A stretch of DNA of 28,138 bases from Mesenet sp031546805 (GTDB taxonomy: Bacteria > Pseudomonadota > Alphaproteobacteria > Rickettsiales > Anaplasmataceae), in NCBI GenBank assembly GCA_031546805.1, contig JAVBJW010000002.1, forward strand, positions 1 through 28,138. The letters are read 5' to 3'. The notes beneath the pieces were generated by a model that was not told where the DNA came from, ran no database searches, and worked only from the letters and a program-made list of their open reading frames with translations. The stretch's first letter is position 1; each line of letters begins with the position of its first letter. Positions 8,342 through 16,422 of this stretch are shown piece after piece. The position numbers were made by a program, and so were the translations under genes.

Positions 8342-9244
8342 ATGAATGTTATAATTTTATCTGGATATGGTTTAAATTGTGAAGAAGAAACTGCTTTTGC
8401 ATTTATAGAAGCAGGTATTAAACTGAAACGTGATGTAAAGGTAAAAATAGTTCATATCAATGAAATCATTAATAATCCAAAACAGCTTAAATTATACAAT
8501 GTTTTAGCTATTCCTGGAGGTTTTTCTTATGGTGATCATACAGGTGCTGGTAATGCGCTTGCTTTACGTATATTGAACAATTTATGGCATGAGATTCAAG
8601 AATTCCTGTTGCAAGATAAGTTAATAATAGGAATTTGCAATGGTTGTCAGGTATTAACCAGATTAATTCCAGATTTTGCAAATATTGCACTTGCATGTAA
8701 TGATATTGGTTATTATCAATGCCGCTGGGTAAAGGTCAAAACAAACCTAAAAGGCAATTCTGTTTGGTTAAAAGGGTTGGATGAATTATACATTCCAGTT
8801 GCTCACGGTGAAGGTAAATTCTACATGGAACAAGGTACTTTAAATCAATTACTAAACAATAATTCTATTGCACTCCGTTATGTTAAATACAACATTCTTT
8901 CGAAGCTCGCTTCTGAGAGGCAAGTGTTAGGAGTATACGGAGCGGAAAACCGGAATGTATTTGATATACATGAGGATTTGAGCACCGGAACGACAAAGCA
9001 ATTGTCTACAGAAGTAGGGTTTCCATACAATCCAAATGGTTCTATTTATGACACAGCAGCTGTGTCAGACAAAAGCGGTAAAGTATTAGCACTCATGCCT
9101 CATCCTGAAAGGGCGATATTTTTTACTCAACAGGAAAATTGGCCTTTAATGAAAGAGAAATATTGCCGTAGCAATACTCCTTTGCCAAAATATGGTGACG
9201 GGATATTAATTTTTGAAAATGCTATTCAGTACTTCCATCATTAA
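8342..9244 (+). CDS. purQ: Phosphoribosylformylglycinamidine synthase, glutaminase subunit (PurQ), with an internal insertion
   Basis: PurQ frees ammonia from glutamine for the PurL-catalysed conversion of FGAR to FGAM in purine synthesis. ATG 8342 begins one base after the pstA stop and gives the standard start MNVIILSGYGLNCEEET. An overlapping TTG at 8321 is unlikely. The class I glutamine amidotransferase features are intact: oxyanion region IPGGFSYGDH (57-66), nucleophile Cys99 in GICNGCQ, and His254 and Glu256 in MPHPERA. At 300 residues it is longer than the usual 220-260. The excess sits between ALRYV (177-181) and FPYNPNGS (227-234), where most relatives have a linker of about ten residues. 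The added segment is more GC-rich than its surroundings and has a perfect small hairpin (see findings). Its 3' end overlaps the convergent zincin-like gene by 23 bases. Confidence 0.92.
   Translation: MNVIILSGYGLNCEEETAFAFIEAGIKLKRDVKVKIVHINEIINNPKQLKLYNVLAIPGGFSYGDHTGAGNALALRILNNLWHEIQEFLLQDKLIIGICNGCQVLTRLIPDFANIALACNDIGYYQCRWVKVKTNLKGNSVWLKGLDELYIPVAHGEGKFYMEQGTLNQLLNNNSIALRYVKYNILSKLASERQVLGVYGAENRNVFDIHEDLSTGTTKQLSTEVGFPYNPNGSIYDTAAVSDKSGKVLALMPHPERAIFFTQQENWPLMKEKYCRSNTPLPKYGDGILIFENAIQYFHH
8888..9022 (+). repeat. In-frame insertion inside purQ, candidate Wolbachia palindromic element
   Basis: The stretch encodes residues 183-227 (KYNILSKLASERQVLGVYGA to KQLSTEVG). Over 8891-9000 I count 49 G/C in 110 bases, about 45%, against 18 in the 60 bases before it. 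In the middle is a perfect hairpin, atgtat-ttgat-atacat (8955-8971). The insert keeps the reading frame and lies in a surface linker of the glutaminase fold. In-frame palindromic elements of this size are known in Rickettsia (RPE) and have been described in Wolbachia (WPE). Assignment to that class is inference, since no second copy is in this window. Confidence 0.5.
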
Positions 9245-9977
9245 ATTTAGATTTAGTATTTTTATAGCTATTACTCGAAACTTTATTTGACCATTTGCTC
9301 TGTATTTGCTCTGGATTAGTAATTGATCGTGTTTTGCTGTATGCGCCTACCTCTTTATCTACTACACTGATTAGTTTATGATCTAAAAATTCTTCTCTCC
9401 ATTTATTTGTATTAGAAAAAACTTTATTGAGGTCAGATGTGCGAATTAAATATTCTCGATCCTTTGGATATACCTCTTGTGTCCAAGCAAAAAGTTCAAA
9501 ATAACGTGCAAAGAGTTCAGAAGCTCTAGCTTTGTAATTTGGATAAGCCTTTATCTCTGTAAATACAATGTGATTTATTATGTTCTGTATTAACATATTA
9601 GCATTTTTTAAATTTTGCTGTATGTCTTTATACACTATGGGTAGGAACTCTGTTTGTAAGTTCACATTCATTTCTTTTTCAACCATATGAGCAATTTCAT
9701 GAATCACAACGTATGGACTTAGTTGTTTTATTGTAATGATGTATTGATTTAAATTTGCATTATTCCCAAGTTGTAGAGTTTCGCATAATCCTTCAACTCT
9801 TTCTGAAATTCTCTTTGCCTGTACCTTAAATGAAAGTTTATTGCGCTTGATTAAAGATAAGGTTAAGTTCAATATACTTCTAAATATCTTAAAATTATAC
9901 GTATAATCTATAAACTTAGCAATTTCTCCGCTTTCTCCTACAACTGTAGCTTGCCTTATTAATTTTTGTATTAGCAT
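9222..9977 (-). CDS. Zincin-like protein with an HEIAH motif, function unknown
   Basis: This is a 251-residue protein without a signal peptide or membrane helix. It contains HExxH as H93-E94-I-A-H97 within PYVVIHEIAHMVEKEM, the usual hydrophobic-flanked zinc site. About 57 residues later comes ASELFARYFELFA (152-164), whose Glu154 or Glu161 could be the third ligand, as in gluzincins of the anthrax-lethal-factor-like type ('E.FA..F'). The C-terminal 45 residues are polar, with many Ser, Asn and Lys. The start ATG is at 9975-9977. Its last 23 bases overlap the 3' end of purQ in the opposite direction. The metallopeptidase fold is inferred from the motif; I recognise no named family. The related motif in the 768-residue protein downstream is a different arrangement. 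Confidence 0.65.
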   Translation of the reverse strand: MLIQKLIRQATVVGESGEIAKFIDYTYNFKIFRSILNLTLSLIKRNKLSFKVQAKRISERVEGLCETLQLGNNANLNQYIITIKQLSPYVVIHEIAHMVEKEMNVNLQTEFLPIVYKDIQQNLKNANMLIQNIINHIVFTEIKAYPNYKARASELFARYFELFAWTQEVYPKDREYLIRTSDLNKVFSNTNKWREEFLDHKLISVVDKEVGAYSKTRSITNPEQIQSKWSNKVSSNSYKNTKSKFNDGSTE

Positions 9978-10110
9978 TTCTATACTCTGTATTTAATAAG
10001 TTTCTTTAAAAAATTAAGCAAATATGACTTAAGTAGTGTGAAGGTATTTAGAAGTAGTACAAGTTTTCCATAAAATGGTAAATATATTGTTGATTATCAG
10101 AAACATTGCT

Positions 10111-10139
10111 AATATTTAGTTACTTAAATATTTTCTTCT
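10111..10139 (+). promoter_or_regulatory. AT-only hairpin and T-rich run in the metK leader
   Basis: The perfect eight-base arms aatattta (10111-10118) and taaatatt (10125-10132) flank the loop gttact, followed by ttcttct. The hairpin ends 24 bases before metK ATG 10157. It looks like a weak attenuator but has no G/C pair in its stem. It does not resemble a SAM riboswitch that I know. Confidence 0.3.
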
Positions 10140-10156
10140 TCATCTATATCATTAAA

Positions 10157-11362
10157 ATGATTTTACTAAATGACTATATCATCACAAGTGAATCAGTTGC
10201 AGCTGGACATCCTGATAAAATAGCAGATCAGATTTCAGATGCTATTGTTGATGCTTATATTTTGGCTGATCCTTGTGCACGTACTGCTATTGAAACCATA
10301 GTTACAAAAAATAATGTAATCGTAGCAGGCGAAGTATTTGCTCCAGATATAGGGCAAAAGAGGATTGAAGAAATTATCCGCAGTACTATTAAGGACATTG
10401 GTTATGATAGCAGTGATTTCAATTGGAAAGATGTAAAAGTACAAATTTTATTACATGAGCAATCCCAAGATATCGCTATAGGTGTAAATAGTAAAAAGAA
10501 TAAAGGTGCAGGTGATCAAGGTATAATGTATGGCTATGCAACCAAAGAAACAGAAAGCTTAATGCCTGCACCTATTTACTATGCACATTTAATTCTTAAG
10601 AATATTATGAATGCAGTAAAAAGTAAAAAAATTCCCAAGCTTGGTCCTGACGCCAAATCACAAGTTACTCTCTATTATCAAAATAACATGCCAGTTTGTG
10701 TAAAAAATATTATAGTTTCAATACAACATACGGAAGATTTAAACCAAGATTCAGTTAGGGAAATAATTTATCCTTATGTGGTTTCTACTTTACCTAAAGG
10801 CTGGATGTGTGCTGATGAATGTTTTCTTGTAAACCCAACAGGTAGATTTGTTATAGGAGGACCGGTTATTGATTGTGGATTAACAGGACGTAAAATCATG
10901 GTTGATAGCTATGGTGGACATATACCTCATGGGGGAGGAGCGTTTTCTGGTAAAGACTCAACAAAAGTAGATAGGTCTGCAGCTTACATGGCGCGTTATC
11001 TAGCAAAAAACATAGTTGTATCTGGTTTAGCTGAACGCTGTCTTGTGCAACTCTCTTACGCAATTGGTGTTTCACAACCGCTATCATTTTATATTGACAC
11101 TTTTGGCACTAATACTGTGGATGAACTTAAAATAACTCAAGTTATTGCTGAAAATATAGATCTTTCACCTGAAGGGATATGTAAACAATTATTATTAAAC
11201 CGTCCTATTTATAAGCCCACAGCTTGCTATGGACACTTTGGCCGTGAAGTAGATTATAAAAACAATCATTTTTCGTGGGAAAAAACAGATTTATCGTTAT
11301 TTCTGCAGCAAAAGTTTAATACTAATTATGGTTCTAGTGCCATAAATACAACCGTTTCATAG
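10157..11362 (+). CDS. metK: S-adenosylmethionine synthase
   Basis: MetK makes S-adenosylmethionine from methionine and ATP, the methyl donor for enzymes such as RsmD in this window. With ATG 10157 (MILLNDYIITSESVAAGHPDK) the protein has 401 residues. The upstream TTG at 10106 would add a hydrophobic leader that the family lacks. The signature motifs are intact: ATP-binding SESVAAGHPDKIADQISDAI, methionine-loop GAGDQGIMYGYA, and the phosphate-binding GGGAFSGKDSTKVDRSAAYMARY near 275-297. The C-terminal YGHFGR motif is also present. The length is slightly above the E. coli enzyme (384), as in other Alphaproteobacteria. It is a single gene with an AT hairpin in its leader. Confidence 0.96.
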   Translation: MILLNDYIITSESVAAGHPDKIADQISDAIVDAYILADPCARTAIETIVTKNNVIVAGEVFAPDIGQKRIEEIIRSTIKDIGYDSSDFNWKDVKVQILLHEQSQDIAIGVNSKKNKGAGDQGIMYGYATKETESLMPAPIYYAHLILKNIMNAVKSKKIPKLGPDAKSQVTLYYQNNMPVCVKNIIVSIQHTEDLNQDSVREIIYPYVVSTLPKGWMCADECFLVNPTGRFVIGGPVIDCGLTGRKIMVDSYGGHIPHGGGAFSGKDSTKVDRSAAYMARYLAKNIVVSGLAERCLVQLSYAIGVSQPLSFYIDTFGTNTVDELKITQVIAENIDLSPEGICKQLLLNRPIYKPTACYGHFGREVDYKNNHFSWEKTDLSLFLQQKFNTNYGSSAINTTVS

Positions 11363-11452
11363 TAAAAAAGTAGTACTATTCTAGTATTAATTGAATATTA
11401 TTAACTTTATTACAATATATCATAAGTAATTATATACTGTAATAGAAATAAA

Positions 11453-13759
11453 ATGCATAACTTTAGTAATAATATCTTTGAAATTAATGCTTTTTCAAAT
11501 AAGCACACTATTTCTCAGTCTAATCTGAAGGTAGAATTATATCATAACAATCTGAGTATGGAAAAGCTAACACAGATTAAAAGTGATATAGTCAATACTT
11601 TCTTGTACTTTAAAGAGTGTTTTTGCTCTAAAGAAAATCAATTTGAAGATACATTTGAATTAAGATTAAACATCTTTGATAGTAAAAATGAATACAATAA
11701 TTTTGCAAAAAGTACTGACAATGTAGCTAATATATACCTTGATGATGGCATCAATACAATCTCAGTTCTGCAAGATGAACTGATTCATAATTTTCTGCAT
11801 TATGCCACCAAAGGAAATGTAGATGAAATCCCATATGTGCTAAAAGAAGGTATAAGAAGCTATATGAAAGATAGAGGAGATACAGTAAAGGAGAATGCTA
11901 ATTATGCAAAATTCCAAAGTGTAAATTTATCTGAGATATTCAATATTCATAATAAAAATATTGATGTAAGTAAGGTAGGTTATACTTTGGTTGCATTTTT
12001 AAAAGAAAAAGAACCTCATTTAATTGATAAAATATTGGAATCTTTGCGCTATGAAAACCGTGCTTTAATAAAAGAGGCATTTGAAAGCTATCTGAAGCGT
12101 TATGAAAAGGATTTTTCAGATTGGATATCATCTAAGACTTTTGAATCTCTTATAGATAAAATCGGTAATGAAGTCTCTCAAGATACCTTCTTTTCAAAAG
12201 TTGAAATAATTAAGATTCCTGGATCTAAGCTTGAAGTAGAGTTACATCATAATACTTTAGATAAACAAAAAATAGAAAAATTCAGAAGTGATATTGTTAA
12301 TACTTTTGAAGATTTTAAAGAGTCTTTTAATTTAAGAGAATCTACTACTGGACCTTATAAGTTTAAACTTCATGTATTTGATAATATAGATAGCTACCAT
12401 AAAAATGTATCTGAAGTATCTGGCTTCAAGATAAGTAGCAATAACATAGGTATTGCAATACCTAAATTCAATAATACGAATTATATTGCTGATATATTTA
12501 TTTCTCAAGATGAAGATAAACTTTTTGTTTTAAAACACGAACTAGTACATGGTTTAACATATGCTGCTGCAGAAGGAAAAGGAGTGTGGTTTCCAAAGGC
12601 TATCATGGAAGGAATAGCAACATTCATAGATAGAAAAGGAAAGTATAATCATATTAATTCAGACATTGAATACACTAAGTCTAAAAATCTAAGTCTAAGT
12701 GAAATATATAAGTTAACTAAAAGTAGTAACGTAGATTACTATGCAGCAGGAAACGTATTAGTGATGTTTTTAGAAGAAAAAGCACCTAATTTGATTGATA
12801 GAATGTTGAAATTCTTACATAATGGAAACCATGCTTTAATAAAAGAAGCATTTGAAAATATGCTAAAGTATTATGAGAAGGATTTTTCAGATTGGATATC
12901 ATCTAAAACCTTTGAATCTCCTATAGATAAAATCGATACTGAAATCTCTCAGGATACCTTCTTTTCAAAAATTGAAATAATTAAGATTCCTGAGTCTAGA
13001 CTTGAAGTAGAACTACACCATAATACTTTAGATAAACAAAAGATAGAAAAATTCAGAAGCGATATTGTTAATACTTTTAAAGATTTTCAAAAATCTTTTT
13101 ATCTTATAGAGTATAATAATGGACCTTATAAGATAAAATGTCATATATTTGATAGTAAAGAGAGTTATAAAAAAGATGGATCTAAGGTATTTGATCTGGA
13201 CATAAGCACCAGTGCTGGGCTTACTAAGAATAGCATTGGTTATCAAGATGACTATGTTGCAAAAATATATTTCGGTCAAAGTAAAGAAGATTCTAGAATT
13301 TTAAAGCATGAGGTAGTGCATGGTTTAACATTTTATGTTGCAGGCGAAAATTCTTGGGTGATTCCTACTGTTATTATAGAAGGAATAGCAAGATTTATAG
13401 AACATAAGAAAGATCTAAATTTTAATAATTTACAAATTGAAAAGGTTAAATCTTTAGATTTAAGTTTGAGCGAAATATGTGAATTAACTTATAATGATGG
13501 AAGAAAAACTTATGAAGCAGGGCATGTATTGGTCATGTTTTTGGAAGAAAAGCATCCTCACCTGATTGATAATGCTTTATACGATCTGCGTTATAAAAAT
13601 AGTGCTTTAGTAAGAGATGAGCTTGAAGATAAGCTAAAGTATTATGAAAAGGATTTTTCAAATTGGTTAGATCATAATTATCTTTTAAATCTTTATAATA
13701 ACATTGAAGAGAATATTATTTATACTACTGACAATGCAAGTAACATTGGGTATTACTAA
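11453..13759 (+). CDS. Three-repeat collagenase-like (M9-type) zinc peptidase protein
   Basis: This 768-residue protein consists of three tandem copies of one peptidase-like unit: about 24-240, 258-500 and 515-745. Each unit starts with a strand-helix pattern (LxVELHHNTLDKQKIEKFRSDIVNTF), has FDS/FDN..SY, then a zinc motif, an EGI segment and an ending YEKDFSDW. Unit 2 has H362-E-L-V-H366 with Glu386 in MEGIATFI; unit 3 has H619-E-V-V-H623 with Glu643 in IEGIARFI. This is HExxH plus a downstream Glu, as in gluzincins such as clostridial collagenase. Unit 1 reads D108-E-L-I-H112, so the first zinc-binding His is lost, although Glu132 (KEGI) remains. Units 2 and 3 repeat with an exact 771-base period. 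No signal peptide or membrane helix is seen. Substrate is unknown and secretion into the host is speculative. Confidence 0.8.
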   Translation: MHNFSNNIFEINAFSNKHTISQSNLKVELYHNNLSMEKLTQIKSDIVNTFLYFKECFCSKENQFEDTFELRLNIFDSKNEYNNFAKSTDNVANIYLDDGINTISVLQDELIHNFLHYATKGNVDEIPYVLKEGIRSYMKDRGDTVKENANYAKFQSVNLSEIFNIHNKNIDVSKVGYTLVAFLKEKEPHLIDKILESLRYENRALIKEAFESYLKRYEKDFSDWISSKTFESLIDKIGNEVSQDTFFSKVEIIKIPGSKLEVELHHNTLDKQKIEKFRSDIVNTFEDFKESFNLRESTTGPYKFKLHVFDNIDSYHKNVSEVSGFKISSNNIGIAIPKFNNTNYIADIFISQDEDKLFVLKHELVHGLTYAAAEGKGVWFPKAIMEGIATFIDRKGKYNHINSDIEYTKSKNLSLSEIYKLTKSSNVDYYAAGNVLVMFLEEKAPNLIDRMLKFLHNGNHALIKEAFENMLKYYEKDFSDWISSKTFESPIDKIDTEISQDTFFSKIEIIKIPESRLEVELHHNTLDKQKIEKFRSDIVNTFKDFQKSFYLIEYNNGPYKIKCHIFDSKESYKKDGSKVFDLDISTSAGLTKNSIGYQDDYVAKIYFGQSKEDSRILKHEVVHGLTFYVAGENSWVIPTVIIEGIARFIEHKKDLNFNNLQIEKVKSLDLSLSEICELTYNDGRKTYEAGHVLVMFLEEKHPHLIDNALYDLRYKNSALVRDELEDKLKYYEKDFSNWLDHNYLLNLYNNIEENIIYTTDNASNIGYY
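12101..13110 (+). repeat. Near-identical 771-base-period repeat inside the peptidase gene
   Basis: The unit 1/2 junction (about 12101-12335) and the unit 2/3 junction (about 12872-13106) align without gaps at a 771-base offset and differ at only scattered positions. Examples are the shared agattggatatcatctaa and aatactttagataaacaaaa blocks. The sequence between the junctions is much more diverged. This indicates a recent tandem duplication or gene conversion limited to the junctions. Confidence 0.8.
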
Positions 13760-13841
13760 CCTTTTGCAGAGTAAAACCAAAGCAGTACAGCAACATCTGT
13801 AAGTTAATTGATACAAAGTTAATAATATTTCAAAGTAATAA

Positions 13842-13889
13842 AAATTGCTTAATCTATATTCGATTATAGAACAATTTAATTATTTTTTT
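13842..13889 (+). terminator. Hairpin and T-run after the three-repeat peptidase gene
   Basis: Nested stems AAATTG (13842-13847)/CAATTT (13872-13877) and TAATC (13850-13854)/GATTA (13862-13866) are followed by aattattttttt. The site lies between convergent genes, and the T-run overlaps the last codons of the malonyl-CoA decarboxylase gene on the other strand. Confidence 0.5.
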
Positions 13890-15250
13890 AATAAGTTTAA
13901 CACATCTTTTGAAGATGGTATAATTTTATTTATCATGTAATTTTCATGATTATTATCTATTTTTGGTAATTCGTATAGATAATTAACCATAATACCAACT
14001 GATTGCTCTATGCCTTTTTCTGAAATATCTGCTAGCCAATTTAGTCTTTTAATCGAAGCGCCATTACTTAAATGAAAATGTGCTACAGGGTCAAAAGCAT
14101 TGTTACCATTTTTAACTTTTAAAAGATAATATGCACATAACTTAAGTAAAATCTGCTTGATATCGCTTGAGCAGTCTAAAACTTTTATCGGGTCTATACA
14201 TTCTAATATTTCAGGTGCAAGCTTATCAATATTAAGATTTTTAGCTAAAGCAGAATATTGTTGAGATTGTGATATATTTTTGAGCCATTTACTAAAACCT
14301 GGTATCGGTGATAGTGTAGCATATGTTTTAACGTTTTTAAATTCTTGCGACAACCTCTCCACTACTCTCTTAATTAAAAAGTTGCCAAGATTTATTCCTG
14401 ATAAACCAATCTGAGTGTTAGAAATAGAGTAAAACATTGCAACACTCATGTTTTTAGGATCTGGTATTGTTTCATCTATCAGCAGTTGTATTTTATCTGC
14501 AATTTTATCAGTTAATGCAACTTCTACAAATATTAATGGTTCATTTTGTATTTTATGATGAAAAAATGCGAAACATAATCCTAGCCTATTTTTTAAATCA
14601 TCCCAGGAAGAAATCTTGTGTACAGCTTCATATTTAATCAATTTTTCTAATAGTGATGCAGGGGAATCCCAAGTTATTTGACAAAAATCAAGTAATTCTA
14701 CATCGAACCAGGAAGATAGTATATTTTTCAAATCCTTTTCAAGGGTAGAAAGCATCTTATGCTCAGCTTTAAGTTTAAGTGCATCAGACCTCATATCAAC
14801 AATAAATTTCAGTCCATTTTGCAATGAAATAAACTGCTTTAATATTTTTAAACGTGGCGACTCAAGTGCAGTTATTAAATCCTGTTCTAGCTTATAATTA
14901 AGATTAGGATCTAAATTTGCTTGGTATGCAATAATTTTATTATTGATTTCTTTCTTACTCGTGTCAAGCTCTTCTACTAATATTTTCAAGAACTTTATTT
15001 TACCTACTTCTGATAAATTTAAGTATAAATTACCAAGAGAAACCGTATTTCTTCTTGCGGTTATTTCTCCACCTTTAGGATTTAAGCATTCTTTCATTTT
15101 CATTTTTAATGCTTCAATATCTTTGCTGCTAGTGAGGTCTTCGTTAATACTACCCACCCATGAACGTACTGTTTCAGTAGCTTCTCCTAAAACCTTAAGA
15201 ATACTTACTATAGCGTTACGTTTGACTTTTATTAAGGGTTGATCTGTCAT
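13880..15250 (-). CDS. Malonyl-CoA decarboxylase
   Basis: This enzyme decarboxylates malonyl-CoA to acetyl-CoA. The protein has 456 residues, near the usual bacterial and mitochondrial size. Family landmarks in order are ITWDSPASLLEKLIKYEAVHKI (192-213), ISSWDDLKNRLG, CFAFFHHKIQNEPLIFVEVALT (226-247), MFYSISNTQIGLSGINLGNFLIKRVV (272-297), TLSPIPGF (312-319) and HFHLSNGASIKRLNW (391-405) with the catalytic-type His393. The C-terminal GIEQSVGIMVNYLYEL is also typical. The helical N-terminal domain (about 1-190) is less conserved. The start ATG at 15248-15250 gives MTDQPLIKVKRN. It stands alone between convergent and unrelated genes. In mitochondria and bacteria the enzyme removes malonyl-CoA or supports malonate use; its role in an intracellular symbiont is open. 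No missing key segment was seen. Confidence 0.88.
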   Translation of the reverse strand: MTDQPLIKVKRNAIVSILKVLGEATETVRSWVGSINEDLTSSKDIEALKMKMKECLNPKGGEITARRNTVSLGNLYLNLSEVGKIKFLKILVEELDTSKKEINNKIIAYQANLDPNLNYKLEQDLITALESPRLKILKQFISLQNGLKFIVDMRSDALKLKAEHKMLSTLEKDLKNILSSWFDVELLDFCQITWDSPASLLEKLIKYEAVHKISSWDDLKNRLGLCFAFFHHKIQNEPLIFVEVALTDKIADKIQLLIDETIPDPKNMSVAMFYSISNTQIGLSGINLGNFLIKRVVERLSQEFKNVKTYATLSPIPGFSKWLKNISQSQQYSALAKNLNIDKLAPEILECIDPIKVLDCSSDIKQILLKLCAYYLLKVKNGNNAFDPVAHFHLSNGASIKRLNWLADISEKGIEQSVGIMVNYLYELPKIDNNHENYMINKIIPSSKDVLNLLKK

Positions 15251-15289
15251 AAACTTTTACAATTTATATCTCATGTTAATATTATAGCT

Positions 15290-16297
15290 TTAATTTTTAG
15301 TAAGCAACATTGACACTATGTTATGTTGAAAAATTAACTTATGATCTATATCGGTTTGTTTACAGATAATTTCTAACTCTAACAATTTTTGCAATACTAT
15401 TTTAATTCTAAAGTGGTCTATATTTTGTATATGTCTTTTAAAACTTTGTAGCTGCTTAAAAAACAAAGGAGGATTTAGCATCTTTATTGCTTCTTGCTGA
15501 TTTACTCCACTTTTTGTTGCATTAAATACCATGTTAAGACGTAGGAAATATTTTGATATTATTCTTAAAAGAGCTATAGATGAAAAATTTCCATAAGTCA
15601 TGAGTGTATTAGAACATTTTATAAAATTATTAGTATTTTTATCAACTATTGCTGAGCACACATCATCTATAGTTGCGTCATAAGTTATAAAGCCTAGACA
15701 TTGCTCTATATCTTCTAGTTCAATATATTTCTTGTGACCTAAGTATATTACTAATTTTTCGAGTTCTAAGTGAAAAGAGAAGCTATTACTTAAATAACGC
15801 TGCAGCTGAGCAATTGCTTCATTTGTATAACTTATATTGTTCTGTTTTAAGTGGGTTAAAATTATATCATATAAATTGTTGTTATTGTCTTTATAGCAAC
15901 TAATTACAGCAAAATTTTTTGAGTTCTCAAAATAACTACGCGTTGCCTGAGTTAATATAGTTTTTCCTATTATCAAAACATAATTATCTCCTACAAAATT
16001 ATTCAATATCTTCTTTAACTCTTCAGATATATTCTCAGTTACATTAGTAAGTAAAATAAACTTTTTCTTACTAAACATTGATATATTTGCAAGCTCTGCA
16101 AATAATAACCCTGGAGATTTACCAACGCTACTAAACTCCATTTTATGGATAGAGAATTCTCCATTTTTATTAACTATACTAACAATGCTATTAGTATAGA
16201 AATCAATCTGACCTGGATCATTCCCATAAATTAAAACACCTTGAACTAAGCATGGATTTTTGAGAAAATCATTGATTTTTAAAACTGATATTTTCAT
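15290..16297 (-). CDS. holA: DNA polymerase III subunit delta
   Basis: HolA is the clamp-loader subunit that opens the beta sliding clamp during replication. The start MKISVLKINDFLKNP (ATG 16295-16297) gives 335 residues. An ATG four codons upstream (16307-16309) is an alternative but lies inside a palindrome. The family pattern is visible: VLIYGNDPGQIDFYTNSIV near the start, equivalent to the degenerate P-loop region of delta, then FSKKKFILLTNVTENISEELKKIL and YVLIIGKTILTQATRSYFENS. A helical middle region carries the LTHLKQNNISYTNEAIAQLQRYL and DDVCSAIVDKNT segments, followed by the C-terminal collar domain with IALLRIISKYFLRLN. Delta is poorly conserved, which lowers certainty slightly. 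Confidence 0.85.
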   Translation of the reverse strand: MKISVLKINDFLKNPCLVQGVLIYGNDPGQIDFYTNSIVSIVNKNGEFSIHKMEFSSVGKSPGLLFAELANISMFSKKKFILLTNVTENISEELKKILNNFVGDNYVLIIGKTILTQATRSYFENSKNFAVISCYKDNNNNLYDIILTHLKQNNISYTNEAIAQLQRYLSNSFSFHLELEKLVIYLGHKKYIELEDIEQCLGFITYDATIDDVCSAIVDKNTNNFIKCSNTLMTYGNFSSIALLRIISKYFLRLNMVFNATKSGVNQQEAIKMLNPPLFFKQLQSFKRHIQNIDHFRIKIVLQKLLELEIICKQTDIDHKLIFQHNIVSMLLTKN

Positions 16298-16306
16298 ATA
16301 ATAGAG

Positions 16307-16334
16307 CATAAGAACAACTATAGTTATTCTTATG
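16307..16334. repeat. 28-bp near-perfect palindrome in the holA 5' region
   Basis: The left arm cataagaacaact and the right arm agttattcttatg match as inverted repeats at 12 of 13 positions around a central 'at'. It lies 10-37 bases before the preferred holA start and covers the alternative upstream ATG. On the minus strand a TTGACA (16350-16345) lies just upstream, so the palindrome would cover the -10 and start region of such a promoter. Confidence 0.6.
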
Positions 16335-16422
16335 TATCCTAAATTGTCAACTTGCTTACTGGTAATTATAATAGAGTTTTTACATAATTAAACAAGGTAT
16401 TAACATAAGGGAAGCAATATCT

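Noticed and set aside
14943..15242. Plus-strand open frame of 99 codons inside the malonyl-CoA decarboxylase gene
   Set aside because: It is antisense to a conserved coding region and has no ribosome binding site or recognisable domain.
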